Assembly: GCF_027595985.1 (NCBI RefSeq)
Contig: NC_073313.1
Location: 114,467,552 to 114,531,551, forward strand
DNA length: 64,000 nt
Direction of reading: 5' to 3'
Source of the DNA: Sorex araneus
Lineage: Eukaryota; Chordata; Mammalia; Eulipotyphla; Soricidae
The notes under the pieces were generated by a model. The model searched no databases and was not told the DNA's origin. It saw only the letters and a list, made by a program, of their open reading frames with translations. Position numbers and translations under genes: made by a program. Positions within the stretch are counted from its first letter, which is position 1. Every line of letters begins with the position of its first letter. Shown here in pieces: positions 9,825 to 21,315 of the stretch.

Positions 9825-9935
9825 TGGTGATGGTTGTGGGAATAGGCAGTACAGCATTCAGTGCTCAGGGACAATTCCTGGTTGTGTGCTTCAGCAGTAA
9901 ACCCTAGCTATGCTCAGGGGACCACATGTGAATTC
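9825..9935 (-). mobile_element. Old SINE fragment
   Basis: The complement of the SINE body is visible ('cagtgctcagggacaattc', then 'gctcaggggaccacatgtg'). Heavily diverged. Confidence 0.5.
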
Positions 9936-11477
9936 AAACCAAGGTAACAGCACTTCTCTTTTTAGGGGCTGCAGCTTTATATATGCAAATGATTTAGCTC
10001 TTCTACTATCTCTCAGGTTCCACACTGAAGATTCACTTATTCTCCTCCGAATCTTTTCTTTCCCTACTAAATAGACCAATATATTTTTACCTCAAATGAT
10101 ATATTTTCAAAACCATGGCCATTGCAATTACTTCCACTGGACATACAGATTATTATTTTTGATGCTGTATGATCAAACAGTAGAACAGAAATCATTCGTT
10201 CTATCATTTGAATATTGAAGCTCAATTAATATAACCAAATGCTGCATTGGCTATATTTCAAAAGCCATATAAAAGAGTTCTTTCATATTAATTTTGTGGA
10301 TAACTAACGTATGCACAACTCTTTCATGTGAACATTTCCCCACGCTATCTTCTAGCTCTCTGTACCTATCGTTGTATGGTGAAGTGAGAGCCGAGAAGTA
10401 GCTGCCTCGAGAAGGGCATCTACCTTTTCCCTCTACCCAGCTTGGTCTCCCCAGAGAAGTACTTAGAAAATCGAGGGTTGATGGGTGCGTTATGAGCTCC
10501 AGCAACTTATAAACCTTCCGGCTCACAAGGTCTATGACATGGTCATCACACCACACCTGTTTTCCGCTTGTTTGGCTCAGCTTGAGGAATGATCCCTATT
10601 GTTCAAGTTCTTGGCTAGAGAGGAATTGCTCTTTGCAGGAAAAAAAAAAATCATTCTTAAATTTAGCCTCAGCTTTCCAGGAAAATGTCACCTTACTTCA
10701 CAAAAAAGAATTTCAGGAAAAGATAAATAATGAAGTTAAACAGTTTTGTCAGTTTTACGTAGTGCTTATGGGGGGTGGGGGTTGGGCAGAAACATATCAT
10801 GATCTCCAGAGGGGAGAGCTGAGAACACACATCTCGGAGATGTAAGCAACCCATCTCCCCTTGTATGGAGAATGTGGGGAATATGGAAGCACGCTGCTTG
10901 CCTTTGCTGAGTTGGTTTTTGTAGGTTTTCTCCCAAACTGCACCCACAATGGCGCGTTCTAAGTAGATAAGTCTATTGCTATGGTGTTGTCAAAGGGAAG
11001 AGCTTGAAACTTTTGGTGGCTCACATTCCTATCACTTTCACAAGCCTTTGTTTCTCCTGGAACTTCTCTCCCGAGTGGGATTCCATCTTCTCTGGGCCTG
11101 TGCTGGCACCATTTAGTCTTATCACACCTCAGTTATGGCTATAAAATGGACCCAGCCATAACACGTTTTGCTACTCTAGGATTAGTGACAGAATCACTTC
11201 TTTAAATGCCATTTTGGTTCTATTACTTCCTGAGAACTCATTGCCAGTCCCATCCTCCCCCCCCCCCAGCCCCCCATCTACCTTACTGCACCGTAACTCT
11301 CTGTAAACTATTACTAATGTATATTGAGTACTGTGCTACATAGGCATTAATTCCTTTTAGCCTCACGCCAATTACCCTGTAAATCAAAGTATTGTCCCTG
11401 TTTTACCAATAAAGAAAATGAAAAGTATAACAGGGTTCCCAAAGTCATACAGCTGATTAGGGTCATTGATTCATTTT
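9936..11477. other. Unassigned unique sequence
   Basis: Open frames at 10251-10556 (minus) and 10534-10845 (plus) have no family resemblance and lack support. A TATA-like ctataaaatgg sits at about 11139-11150 and a C run at about 11264-11275. It could be an old LTR, but I cannot define edges. Confidence 0.35.
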
Positions 11478-12000
11478 AATTTGTTTGGGACTTTCCAAGG
11501 TTTAGTATCAAAAGTAGAGTTACAATAACATTACAACAGCATTCATATTTATGCTTTTAGTGTGCTAAGTTACCATGCATTCACCATCAAAATGCAAAGA
11601 CCCTCCACTACTATCCTGATGTCACCTTTAGTCTACCAGTTTTTTCTTTATCCACCCAGCTTCCTCCCTCCACCACTTAGAAGCACATCATTCTTTATTC
11701 AAAGTACAAGATTTTTGTCATTGGTACTGTCCATTCTTTTATTTGTTTCTTTATATAACACATGAGAGAGATCGTCTGGTACTTGTCTTTTTCTCTTGTT
11801 TGTTTCATATAACATAGCCTCCTATAATTCCATCCATGTGGTAGCAAAAGATAACACTCCATCTTTTCTTATATCTGAGTAGTATTCCATTATGTATATG
11901 TACCACAATTTCTTTATCCACTCTCACATGTTGTTGGGCATTTGGAAAATTCAAGATCTTCATTACTGATTTATACTGCATTCTTAAGAGGACCAATATA
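11478..12000 (-). mobile_element. Old L1 remnant (ORF2 C-terminus and 3' UTR)
   Basis: Antisense L1 text includes 'agtagtattccattatgta', the complement of the ORF2 IHNGILL/YTMEYY region, followed by 'tttctttatccactctcac'. No TSD found. Confidence 0.7.
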
Positions 12001-12915
12001 TTCAGATGTTTGATGGCATGCTGTGTAATTTCGTATTTTGAAAATTCACTTGGTTTTTCTGTGTGTTTGAGAACAAAAACCTAAGAGCAGTGTTTAAATG
12101 TTAGATGGATGTGGTGTAATTTCAATACAGAAGGAAGAAAACTTCTGAAACCAATTCTGCTGACAAATATGGGTGAATTGACTATGTTTTGCAGTTGTTT
12201 CATGTATTCTTTATTGAGTATGAGATGCTAATTATGCACTTGTTCAGTTTTCTTCTTATCTGCTTCAAATTATTCAAATCTTTGAATGTTGTTTTCTCTT
12301 CAGAGAGTTTCATATAATTTAAGCATATATTCTAAATTCATTCACATTATTTAGAATTGTACTTATATGCCTTTAATCAAGATAATTAAATGGCAAATTA
12401 ATTATTAAGAACTGTCCCATTTTTTTTTGACGAACCAAGATAGTTTTTGTTGAACAAAACTTGCTTGGAAAGATGTGAGAGGGGAGAAAGAGGGAAAATA
12501 TATCTTTAAGAGAGAATATAGGATTTCTACAGTGGATATATGCCAGCAAAGAAACATAGAGGCAAGTAAGTAAGATACATGTTTAAGGGAGAAGAAGACC
12601 TTGAAGAGTAAGCCACTGTCTCAAAACTTTGAAGCCTCTTGCAATGAGAAAAAAACCACAAGATAATATATTGACACATATGGAATCTTTAAAAACAAAA
12701 GTGAAGGTAATTCTGCAAGAATTAAAATAACATAGATCAAATAGTTTTTAATGACCTGTTATGACCTTCAGATGACCTTTCACCTGACTACTCAATTGAA
12801 AGTTTAGCATAGAATATCTAGGAAAATGGCAACTTGCTACAATCTTGTATCCAACTTTTCTTGGGTATTTTAAAAATAAGAGTATGTCAGTTTAAGACTA
12901 TTAAAGCATAAGTCC
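12001..12915. other. No recognisable feature
   Basis: AT-rich, no repeat or coding signal I can name. Confidence 0.4.
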
Positions 12916-12917
12916 CA

Positions 12918-13110
12918 CAGGGCTGGAATGGGTAGGTGTGTTGCATTGCATGGGGTTCTGTCGCAAGCATCCTGTATGGCCTATATGACCTATATGTCTG
13001 TATGATCTCCCTCCCTCATCCCCCCACCCCAAACCTCAAGCACGAACAGGAATAATTCCTGAATGTAGAGGCAGAATCACTGCCAGACATGGCCCCAAAC
13101 CAACAAACAT
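12918..13110 (+). mobile_element. Old SINE type A
   Basis: A plus-strand head-like start ('cagggctggaatgggtagg') and a late body ('aggaataattcctgaatg', 'gacatggccccaaacc') are separated by a diverged middle containing a ctatatg repeat. Confidence 0.5.
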
Positions 13111-13122
13111 AAATTCACATAG

Positions 13123-13124
<2 letters not shown>

Positions 13125-13157
<33 letters not shown>
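13125..13157. repeat. (CA)n microsatellite
   Basis: An uninterrupted AC repeat of 16 units, probably grown from the A-rich tail of the SINE just upstream. Confidence 0.95.
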
Positions 13158-13159
<2 letters not shown>

Positions 13160-13162
<3 letters not shown>

Positions 13163-14905
13163 CAAACTACACACAAAGAGAATGAATCCCTGAAGGGCTA
13201 TTTTTTTTCATTACTTTACAAAAATAGATAATTTGGTCATATTTATAATGCTTATAAAAAGAAATTCATTTCTTCAGCACATATTTTTAACATATTTAAT
13301 TTTAAAGAAAATTATTTCGCAGTTACCTGTGTAATATTTATGATGGGAATGTTGAAAGTTCACACAAATTTTACTAATTTGTGTTTTGAAAATTAGGGTG
13401 GCAATAAGATAATTACATAATTATATGAGGCTGCTTAGACTTAAATTGCTGGCCTTGGTAAATTAACTTCACAACTCTATCATGATTCTCTAAAATAATG
13501 TATACATGGTGATGATGGTAATGATAAAAGTGCCCACATCAAGGACTGCAAAAATGAAAATAAGTTTATGTAACAGAAGCAATTGTTTCCAGTCTCAGCT
13601 GCATTTTGCAATCATTTGGTGAGGCTTAACATCTATAAATTCTTGAAACAACTCCTAGATTTCATATTTAATTTATTTTCATTGAGACCTGGTCATTGGT
13701 AATTTTATAGCTCACAAGATGATTGTAACTGTGGCCAAGATTAAAAACCAAAGATCAAAAGTAATTTTAAGGACACCTGGCAAATCTTAAGCATTTTACA
13801 GATGTCATTATTATAGTCCTCAAATGGTGGTGTTATATTTTTATGATATTTATAAACAACATTAACAATGTATTTGTGAATGAAATCTTCCCTTCACATA
13901 TTAAAGCATAATATTCTTTTCTCAATAGCATAATATATTTAAGATTTTATTTACAAAATTTATTTCTTATATTGCTTTGATGATTTTCTTTACACTGGTA
14001 GGTAAAGGCAAGCTAAAATCCAACAATTCTGACCTGATGTATACAGATAAATATGCAATTTATTCTAGGTTTATTCCAAAAACATTATCTTTTAAGTATT
14101 AAATGCAGAAGGTTTTGTTTCCCTGTCCCATTTTGGGTTATAAACCTAAGTGACATATTTATAGGGAAGTCAACCTCCCAGTCCATAGAGAACCCATGTG
14201 TAAGGTCCTGATAACCTCCCACCCACTACATCATTGAAGTAATCTGATTATTATCTTGTAACTTACTAAGAGTTCATGGAGATTAAAGGATTTTCAAACT
14301 CTAGACAGGTCTTTAAAAAACAGCGTGGTCTTTAGAAGACAATAAACCCCCCTAAATTTTGTTATATTTATCTTATTAAGGAAATAAGTCAGACAGAGGG
14401 AAAAATTCTTGCTCTATGAGTTCATGTTGTTACTCCCTTTGTTGACCAGGCCAACTGCTAACAGATTTTCATTTTAAACCTAGGAACTAAAATGACTAAA
14501 GGATTTGAACATATATGGTTCTACTTCCAAATAGCACGCACACGAGATTCTGCTTCATCATAGAGATTTGGAGAGGAGTTGGGGACATCATAAACTTTCA
14601 GACTATAGAAATGGGCAAGGAAGAGAGGCCAAAATGCAGTCTGAAATTAACTTTACTAAAGCAAAAGCTGAATTGCTGACATGTAGTGGTGGGAAAATCA
14701 CAGTTTACCAAAATTAACACTTTGCAGTTTTTACTTTATTTATCAGTAGACCCAGTCATCTCATTCAACTTATTTCCCTCTTTCATTTACAAGAGATCAA
14801 GAAAAAAATAGCTAAAAACATCGGGAAAGCCAAGATAAGTCATATTTGATAATACTTTTAAGAAAAAGTGATAATATCCGAAACTTACCTTCAAATGATT
14901 AAAAA
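13160..14905. other. No recognisable feature
   Basis: AT-rich unique sequence, about 1.7 kb. I found no SINE, L1 or coding signal in it. Confidence 0.4.
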
Positions 14906-14907
14906 AA

Positions 14908-14941
14908 AGACCCCACGGTGATTCACTAATTAAAAAAAAGA
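14908..14941 (+). mobile_element. Terminal L1 stub
   Basis: Only the last ~30 bp of the L1 3' end ('ccccacggtgattcactaat') and its A tail are present. It abuts the left, truncated edge of LTR copy 2. Confidence 0.65.
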
Positions 14942-14944
14942 GAG

Positions 14945-16000
14945 AGAGGAATGAAGGAACAGGGAACCGAGACTGGTTAGGAGTCAGTTTATTTTTCTCT
15001 CCTCCCCAACATAGTTCAATTTCTCCCCTTATAGCATAGTAATTTCTCCTCCTTTTTCCGCGGCATAGCTCATAGCTCGGCCTCTTCCCTTGCAGCATAA
15101 TAATTTCCATTCCCCCCTTTTCTCCCTCATTACAGCATAGTTATATAGAAATCACGAAGGGTGGGGGTACACATAAGTGGGGTTAAACATTGTCATGACA
15201 ACAAACAGAGGTAAAGCCCCTCCTTCAGGGGAAGATCTAGGGTATTAACTCAAGGACAAAATCTCATTTGAGGGTTCAGCACTCCAGATTACTAGGAGAA
15301 TGACTCAAGGGTGGAATTCCATCCAGGGTGTATTGCTTTATCCTTCCCTCAGATAGTAATCCATTTAAACATAGTAAATTTACTTCTTACTAGTATTTCT
15401 AGTCATTTTGTATGAACACAGTAAGAGATATATTAAACTTAAAGCTTGGCCCTTCCTGGAGACATCTCACTGTATATCTCAGACTACAGTCCTCAGGCCA
15501 GATTAGTCTTTCCTAACCCCAGCAAGGTCTTTATTCAGTTACTTCTTTTTGGGCCATGATGAAGTTTGTCCATGACCATGCTATTAACTTATTATACTTC
15601 TTATGATACTTATCTTGTCCCTTTACGATGCCAGGGTAGCTTACAGCTTGCCCTGGGTCCATCTTGTACCTCACTGGGACCCTCCTTTTGGGGGTGTTAG
15701 GAAGTAAGGGCAACTAAGGCATAATTCAGGTAAATATGACAGATGTCTAGGAGTAAATATTATTGCAGCTAATTAAGTCCCATGTTACGAAAGCATAGCA
15801 TCAGCTATCTTCCTGTGTCTAAACAAAAAGGACATTGCTAAATAAACCATGCAAAAGACATAAAGGAAAGAGAAAAGTTATATAGAATTTTTAGTTCCTG
15901 ATGGAATTGGGTGTGCCTCAGGGGAACTGTTGTGGGAATAACTAAATAAACCTAAGCTCCCTGTGGGAGGAGCAAGGACAACCCAATGCCCAATGTTATC

Positions 16001-16005
<5 letters not shown>
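14945..16005 (-). mobile_element. Solo LTR, ERV class II-like, copy 2 (truncated)
   Basis: The U3 part aligns by eye with copy 1, for example 'cttgccctgggtccatctt', 'agtaaatattattgcagct' and the end 'ccaatgttatccaaca' at 16005. A minus-strand TATA (ctatataact) lies near 15135-15147 and a minus-strand AATAAA near 14988-14995. The expected TGTA edge on the left is missing, so about 200-300 bp of the U5 side are lost. No viral genes. Confidence 0.8.

Positions 16006-16007
<2 letters not shown>

Positions 16008-16034
<27 letters not shown>
16008..16034. repeat. (TA)n microsatellite
   Basis: A pure AT run at the junction between LTR copy 2 and the nested SINE/L1 cluster. Confidence 0.9.
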
Positions 16035-16038
<4 letters not shown>

Positions 16039-16044
16039 TTTTTA

Positions 16045-16282
16045 ATGGAGCGGGTAGGGCTTTTGCCTTGCACATGGCCGGCCCAGGTTTAATTCTTCCA
16101 CCCCTCTCGGAGAGCTTGGCAAGCTACCGAGAGTATCCCACCGGCATGGGAGGGACTGGCAAGCTACCCGTGGGGTATTGGATATGCCAAAAACAGTAAC
16201 AACAAGTCTCACAATGGAGACATTACTGGTGCCTGCTCAAGCAAATCAATGAGCAATGGGATGACAGTGATACAGTGATTTT
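16045..16282 (+). mobile_element. SINE type B
   Basis: Lacks the first ~20 bp of the head, then runs from 'gagcgggtagggcttttgc' through 'ctacccgtggggtattgg' to the tail 'gatgacagtgatacagtg'. Confidence 0.9.
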
Positions 16283-16418
16283 TTAATGAATCATCATGAG
16301 ATACAATTACAGACTTACAAACTTTCGTGCTTACAAACGATCGAGTACCCATCCCTCCACCAATGCCCATTCTCCACCACCAATGTTTCCACTACCCTCA
16401 CCCAATCCCCCAATTTTT
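16283..16418 (-). mobile_element. L1 3' UTR fragment
   Basis: The complement of the type 1 L1 3' end is visible: 'aatgaatcatcatgagat', 'aactttcgtgcttacaaac' and 'ccatccctccaccaatgcc'. Confidence 0.85.
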
Positions 16419-16423
16419 TTAAT

Positions 16424-16485
16424 AGTGGCCCAGAGAGATAGTACAGTGGGGAGGGCATTACCCTTGCATATGGCTAACCTGGATT
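16424..16485 (+). mobile_element. SINE head fragment
   Basis: Plus-strand head 'gtggcccagagagatagta' through 'atggctaacctggattc'. It is cut off at the B box by the next SINE. Confidence 0.75.
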
Positions 16486-16651
16486 CTTTTTTTTCTTTTT
16501 TGGGTCACACCCAGCGACATTCAGGGGTTACTTTGCACTCAAGAATTACTCCTGGCAGTGCTTGGGTGACCATATGGGACGCTGGTAATTGAATCCGGGT
16601 TGGCAGTTAGCAAAGCAAATGCCCTACCCACAGTGCTATCGCTCCAGCCCC
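16486..16651 (-). mobile_element. SINE type A
   Basis: A full-length minus-strand copy with poly-T at 16486-16501. Its head meets an 11-bp repeat tatccaacata at 16652-16662. The matching repeat is at 15997-16007, on the far side of the whole cluster. Confidence 0.9.
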
Positions 16652-16662
16652 TATCCAACATA

Positions 16663-17184
16663 CACTGAAAAAGAAAAACATTTATAAAGCTTATATATGA
16701 GAATCTAGTAAAGTATAAACACACATCAACTGAATTCTCTTTTCAATTTTCTATACTCAGCACCTAGTAAAACCGTTGGGAAAAGTAGAAATAGTTACTG
16801 ATAAATCCATGATGGTTTCTCATAACTACTTTTCCTTGAACGTGTTTGAAAACTACCCTATTAAAACTAACTGTTTTATTGTGCAGCTTTTCTCTTGTTT
16901 TGGAAACTAAGTCTATGTTTCTTTATATTCACAAATATATCTCCTCTCTTTTATTTTATATTTTGAGTGCTTGTCTTTACTAGGTACTATGCTGGATATA
17001 TAGTGATAAATAAAAGACAAAATTACAATCTATTACTATCTAGTGACCTGTTTAATCACTATCACTTTTTCTTTAGTTTTCAAAAAGTATGCCGTTTACA
17101 CTTCTCACTCTTTCACTCCAATGCTCCAATGAATCTGAATTTTTCTCCTTGACTTTGGGTCTTTTACCTCAGCTCTACCTCTTG
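16663..17184. other. No recognisable feature
   Basis: AT-rich unique sequence without identifiable repeat. Confidence 0.4.
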
Positions 17185-17199
17185 AAGTCATATATATTT

Positions 17200-17366
17200 T
17201 GAAGGAAGGGGCTTGCACGCCACCACATGGTTTATCAGTGCTTATTCCGGGCTCTGTGCTCAGGTGTCACTCCTGGTGGTGCTCAGGGGACCCAATGCAG
17301 TGCTTGAGATCTAACCAGGGTCAGAAAGGCAAGCGCTTTAACCTCTCTACTATTTTTTCTGACCTA
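17200..17366 (-). mobile_element. SINE type A (diverged)
   Basis: A minus-strand copy flanked by a perfect 15-bp TSD, aagtcatatatattt (17185-17199 and 17367-17381). The sequence is diverged, so perfect conservation of the TSD may partly reflect its simple composition. Confidence 0.85.
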
Positions 17367-17387
17367 AAGTCATATATATTTATTTTC

Positions 17388-17440
17388 TTTTTTTATTGAG
17401 TCACCATGAGATATACAGTTATATATTTTTAGAGTGAAGA
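17388..17440 (-). mobile_element. Terminal L1 stub
   Basis: The complement of the last ~40 bp of an L1 3' UTR ('ttattgagtcaccatgaga') adjoins the SINE TSD. Confidence 0.6.
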
Positions 17441-18130
17441 TTAGATAAATTCACTAAAAACTTCTTGAGATCTTACAGACAAAACTGATTCTCTCATAAC
17501 ACCAAACTAGCCACATTTTATCCATATATATAAAAATGCTTTATACTTTGGTTTTAAAAATACCTTATTCCAGTCACAAGCCAAAGAAGGAAGGGGTCTG
17601 TTTTATTTAAGTTTTATATCGCAAACAGACTTTAGTGCTGTGTCTGCTATTATATATGCTTGCTGAATGTAACTGAGAGATATTCAGAATAACCGTATGT
17701 TTACATCCATAAATTTTTGTCACATTGTGAAGTGCCATTTAAGCCAACACTTAAAAAAATCTAATTTCAAGTGGCACAGAGTTTTCTTATTAAGTAGTAG
17801 TTTGATCTTAGAATGCCATTTGATATCACATTTATGTTACCCTTTCAAATTGAAGGCCATTCTCTTTGAAGAAAATGGTATTTGTGTCATTCTGGCTACT
17901 CTTTTGTCATCTGGCAATATTGTGTCAGTTGATTCAAATAAACACCTTACTGACTTTTATTCTTTCTACCATAAATTTAGCTGAAAGCATTAAAGTATTA
18001 AACCTTTTAGTTCCTTAGTATGTTTCCCAATTTCATTTCAGAGATTTAGTTTGGTTTATTTTATTTGTACGTGTTTATTCCATGCATTTTGTTTCCTCCT
18101 TTACTTTGTGATGGTTTTTCTCAAAGACAA
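17441..18130. other. No recognisable feature
   Basis: AT-rich unique sequence. A 95-codon plus-strand frame at 17697-17984 has no family resemblance and no supporting signals. Confidence 0.35.
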
Positions 18131-18132
18131 TT

Positions 18133-18235
18133 TAGGAAAGATAGTTTAGCAGGTAAGGTACTTGCCTAAGGTGTGAACTACACAGGTTTGATCCCGAACA
18201 CCACATTATGGTCCCCTGAGCACTGCTATAGGTTA
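18133..18235 (+). mobile_element. Old SINE fragment
   Basis: 'agcaggtaaggtacttgcc', 'caggtttgatcccgaacac' and 'ggtcccctgagcactgcta' follow SINE order. The 3' end is lost. Confidence 0.65.
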
Positions 18236-18274
18236 ATATATAAATTTTGTATAAATTACATATATTTATTCATT

Positions 18275-18530
18275 TTCATTTTTAAAATTTTATTGAGTCA
18301 CTGTGAGGTAGTTATAAGCTTTCATGTTTGGGTTACAATCACACAATGAACAAACACCCATCCCTCCACCAGTGCACATTCCCCACCACCAATATCCCCG
18401 GTATACCCCTCCTTTCCCACCCTCCCCCTGCCTCCATGGCAGACAGTATTCCCCATACTCTCTGTATCCCTTTGGGTTGCAACACAGACACCAAGAGGTC
18501 ATCATGTTTGGTACATTATTTACAAATCTA
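18275..18530 (-). mobile_element. L1 3' UTR fragment
   Basis: The complement of the L1 3' end: 'attgagtcactgtgaggta', 'catccctccaccagtgcac' and 'cctttgggttgcaacacag'. Confidence 0.88.
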
Positions 18531-18639
18531 TTAGTATATAGATTACCACATAATGTATCAATATATAATACTAGTAGTATAGACTATAGAATAATTAAAA
18601 ACTATTAATATAATGGCATGATTATTATTTATATTTCTC

Positions 18640-18885
18640 AGGGCCGCATGCATGCAAGACATGTGATCCAGACCTTTGAGTTACCGCTCCAGCCCTGGAG
18701 CCTGTAGTCTGATCTCAAGCACATTGGTTTTAAATCCTTTTCCAAGTGGGGATTTGGGCCACACCAAGTTTTACTGCTCAGGGCTTACAGCTGGCTCTCT
18801 GCTGCTAGTGGTATTTGGAGGGACCATCTGCAGTCCTGGAGATCAAACCAGGTCAGCCACTTACAAGGCAATTGTCTTATGAGTT
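18640..18885 (-). mobile_element. Two old SINE fragments
   Basis: 18640-18700 is the complement of a SINE head ending in 'ttaccgctccagccc'. 18740-18885 is the complement of an older body ('gggccacaccaagttttac', 'gatcaaaccaggtcagcca'). Confidence 0.6.
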
Positions 18886-19024
18886 AAAATCTTGATCTTG
18901 ACAGTTATTGGAATTTCTTTATCTGTGACATTGGAACATGCAAATTCAGTTCCTAAGAAAATATGACCACAAGACATAATGTAATACAGTACCTGGTACA
19001 TAATAGACTTTTACTATTAGTAAT

Positions 19025-19102
19025 CACTGTATCATTGTCATTCCGTTCCTCATTGATTTGCTCGAGCAGGCACCAGTAATGTCTCCATTGTGAGACTTGT
19101 TG
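19025..19102 (-). mobile_element. 5'-truncated SINE type B with TSD
   Basis: Only the last ~78 bp of a type B element are present, antisense, flanked by a perfect 14-bp TSD ttactattagtaat (19011-19024 and 19103-19116). The TSD shows the short copy is an original insertion, not a later deletion. Confidence 0.85.
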
Positions 19103-19225
19103 TTACTATTAGTAATAATTGTAAATATTAGGATAAGATTTTTAGGACTAGAGGTTCTGCAATACTAAGTAGAGATGTGTAAAAGAAATATGGTTGGAAT
19201 TTTTGGCATTATTCTAAATTGTATC

Positions 19226-19620
19226 ACTGTAACACTGTAGCACTGTCATCCCACTGTTCATTGATTTGCTCAAGTGGGCACCAGTAACATCTCCATTGTG
19301 AGACTTGTTACTGTTTTTGGCATATCAAATACACCACGGGTAACTTAACAGGCTCTGCCATATGAGCGGGATACTCTCAACTGGAGCGATAGCACAGTGG
19401 GTAGGGCATTTGCTTTGCATGTGGCTGACCCTGGTTTGATTCCTCCATCCCTTGGAGAGCCCAGCAAGCTACTGAGAGTATCCTGCCTGCATGGCAGAGG
19501 CTGGCAAGCTACCCGTGGTGTATTTGATATGCCAAAAACAGTAACAAGTCTCACAATGGACACGTTACTGATATCTGCTCGAGCAAGTTGATGAACAACG
19601 GGACGACAGTGCAACAGTGC
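19226..19620. mobile_element. Head-to-head inverted SINE type B dimer
   Basis: 19226-19380 is the complement of the 3' two-thirds of a type B SINE. 19380-19618 is a complete plus-strand type B SINE. The pair is enclosed by one perfect 16-bp TSD, tattctaaattgtatc (19210-19225 and 19621-19636). The arms can pair over roughly 150 bp with a loop of about 90 bp. Confidence 0.88.
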
Positions 19621-19636
19621 TATTCTAAATTGTATC

Positions 19637-20355
19637 CTTGGATAACCTGAGGAAATGTATAGAGTTCTGGTCATAATACCTCACAATATTGTTGTAAAGA
19701 AATAAGTGGTTCTTATAGAGTACTTAGCTTTATTCTTGGTTTATTGCAAACACTTAATGAGTATTAGTGTGATTATTGTTAGTAATATATGGACAAATGC
19801 CTCTAGAATGTGAAAGACCTCATTTTGAGACTTTTAGGATTCTAATGCTAAAATATTAAAGTAATAATTTGGAGTAGACAGGTTTGGAATTTTTGCTTCT
19901 CCTTTACAATTTACTCTGCTCACTTACAAAGAGTTTTGATCATTTTTCCTCGGGTCCCTTTTTTTTTAGCTGTTAAATTGATGAATGTTATTGGAGTTAA
20001 AAGTATAAAAAAATCAATCCTAAAGAACATTTGCAATGCAAAATTGCTGCACTCAAAAAGTGTTTAATAATTTGAATGCCAGAACTACAAGCAATTTTTA
20101 AAACAGACTCTCACATTTATATATCATTTGAATTAGCTGATATTTATACTACTCCAACATGCTTCATTTCCAAACACACTTGCATAATAATTTTATATAT
20201 TACATTATTTTACACCATTCCTTATTTTGAGTATCTTTGTGTCTCCTGATTCACAAGTAAAATCTTTTTTAAATTGTTCCCTTTAAATTTTTTGAGTGCT
20301 AAAAATTACATTCTATGATGCAAGTAGACAAGGCACTGTAAACATACTAAAAATA
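19637..20355. other. No recognisable feature
   Basis: AT-rich unique sequence. Confidence 0.4.
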
Positions 20356-20360
20356 CATAT

Positions 20361-20530
20361 GGGGGCCATGACAGTACAGTGGGTGAGGGCATTTGTTTGC
20401 CTTGCACCGGGCCAACCTCAGGTTTTATTCCTGATATATCAGATGGTCCCCTAAGCCTGCCAGTAGTGATCCCTGAACACAGAGCCATAAGCACTGCCAG
20501 GAAAGACCTCCAAAGAAATAGAAAGAAATA
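20361..20530 (+). mobile_element. Old SINE type A
   Basis: Head 'cagtacagtgggtgagggc', body 'gatggtcccctaagcctgc' and A-rich end 'aaagaaatagaaagaaata'. Diverged. Confidence 0.75.
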
Positions 20531-20550
20531 ATCCTAGGAGTTGTTATTTT

Positions 20551-20728
20551 TGTTTTGTTTTGAGGGGGCTACATCAGGCTCTGCTTAGCTTACTCCTCCT
20601 TAGGGATCACTCCTGGAGTACTTGGTGGACCATACAAGGTGCTGGGGATGGATCCGAGGTCTTCTGTGTGCAAAGCAAACATGTTACTTGCTATTTGCTG
20701 TTCCCTGTACTGTCTCTCTGGGCCCAGA
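20551..20728 (-). mobile_element. Old SINE type A with TSD
   Basis: A minus-strand copy with a tgttttgttttg end, flanked by a perfect 12-bp TSD agttgttatttt (20539-20550 and 20729-20740). Confidence 0.82.
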
Positions 20729-20857
20729 AGTTGTTATTTTAATCTGGTTGTACAAAGGACTAAGGAAGGGAGGTAATATTTTCATTGTGCAAGGCTAGGT
20801 GCTAGGTCCTCTACATACTTTTATTAAAAGTAGAGAGATAGGGGGTCCAGGTAAGAT

Positions 20858-21315
20858 ATGTTAGGAAAAGCTCTGTCTGATACCTAAAGTGGTCCTAAGG
20901 CATGATGGTCTTCAGACAGAATTCCAGGCTCAGAGCATGGACAGATCCCTGCCTGACAGGGAAGCATCTGGATCCCCAAGAAGAGGTTCCAGAAGTACAC
21001 AAATGCTTTGATAGTAGCTCAAGAATGGACTCCTTGAAGTTAGTTCAATGATTTTTCCTAGAAAAAGCCCCATAAAGTCCTGCTTATATAAAAATTGAGG
21101 CAGAGGTGTGTATAGGAAATATCCAGACTTAACTTTCCTCAAAAGCCACTCTAAACCTTTTCCACTGCTGAGAAACCCTTGTTCTATCTTCAGAACTTCT
21201 TCTCACTGTGTCCCTCTCTATTTTCTTTATCTCCTGAATAAAACTGTTAACTTCACTCTTAGGATCCTCCTGAAATTCTTTTCTGTAAGGGAAAGGAAAT
21301 GGACCTGTAAAGCCT
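20858..21315 (+). mobile_element. Candidate LTR of a second ERV family
   Basis: The 458-bp block begins around tgttaggaaaag, has a TATA box (cttatataaaaattg) near 21083-21097 and a polyadenylation signal (gaataaaactg) near 21236. A 9-bp direct repeat aggtaagat flanks it (20849-20857 and 21316-21324). The spacing TATA to AATAAA (~150 bp) fits an LTR. Against it, the right end does not read CA and the repeat is longer than usual retroviral TSDs. No viral genes are attached. Confidence 0.5.

Noticed and set aside
10251-11200. Possible promoter or LTR with a TATA-like ctataaaatgg
   Set aside because: I could not find terminal TG/CA ends, TSDs or a downstream exon.
19218-19620. CRISPR-like or other direct repeat array
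   Set aside because: The repeats are SINEs in inverted orientation in a mammalian genome.
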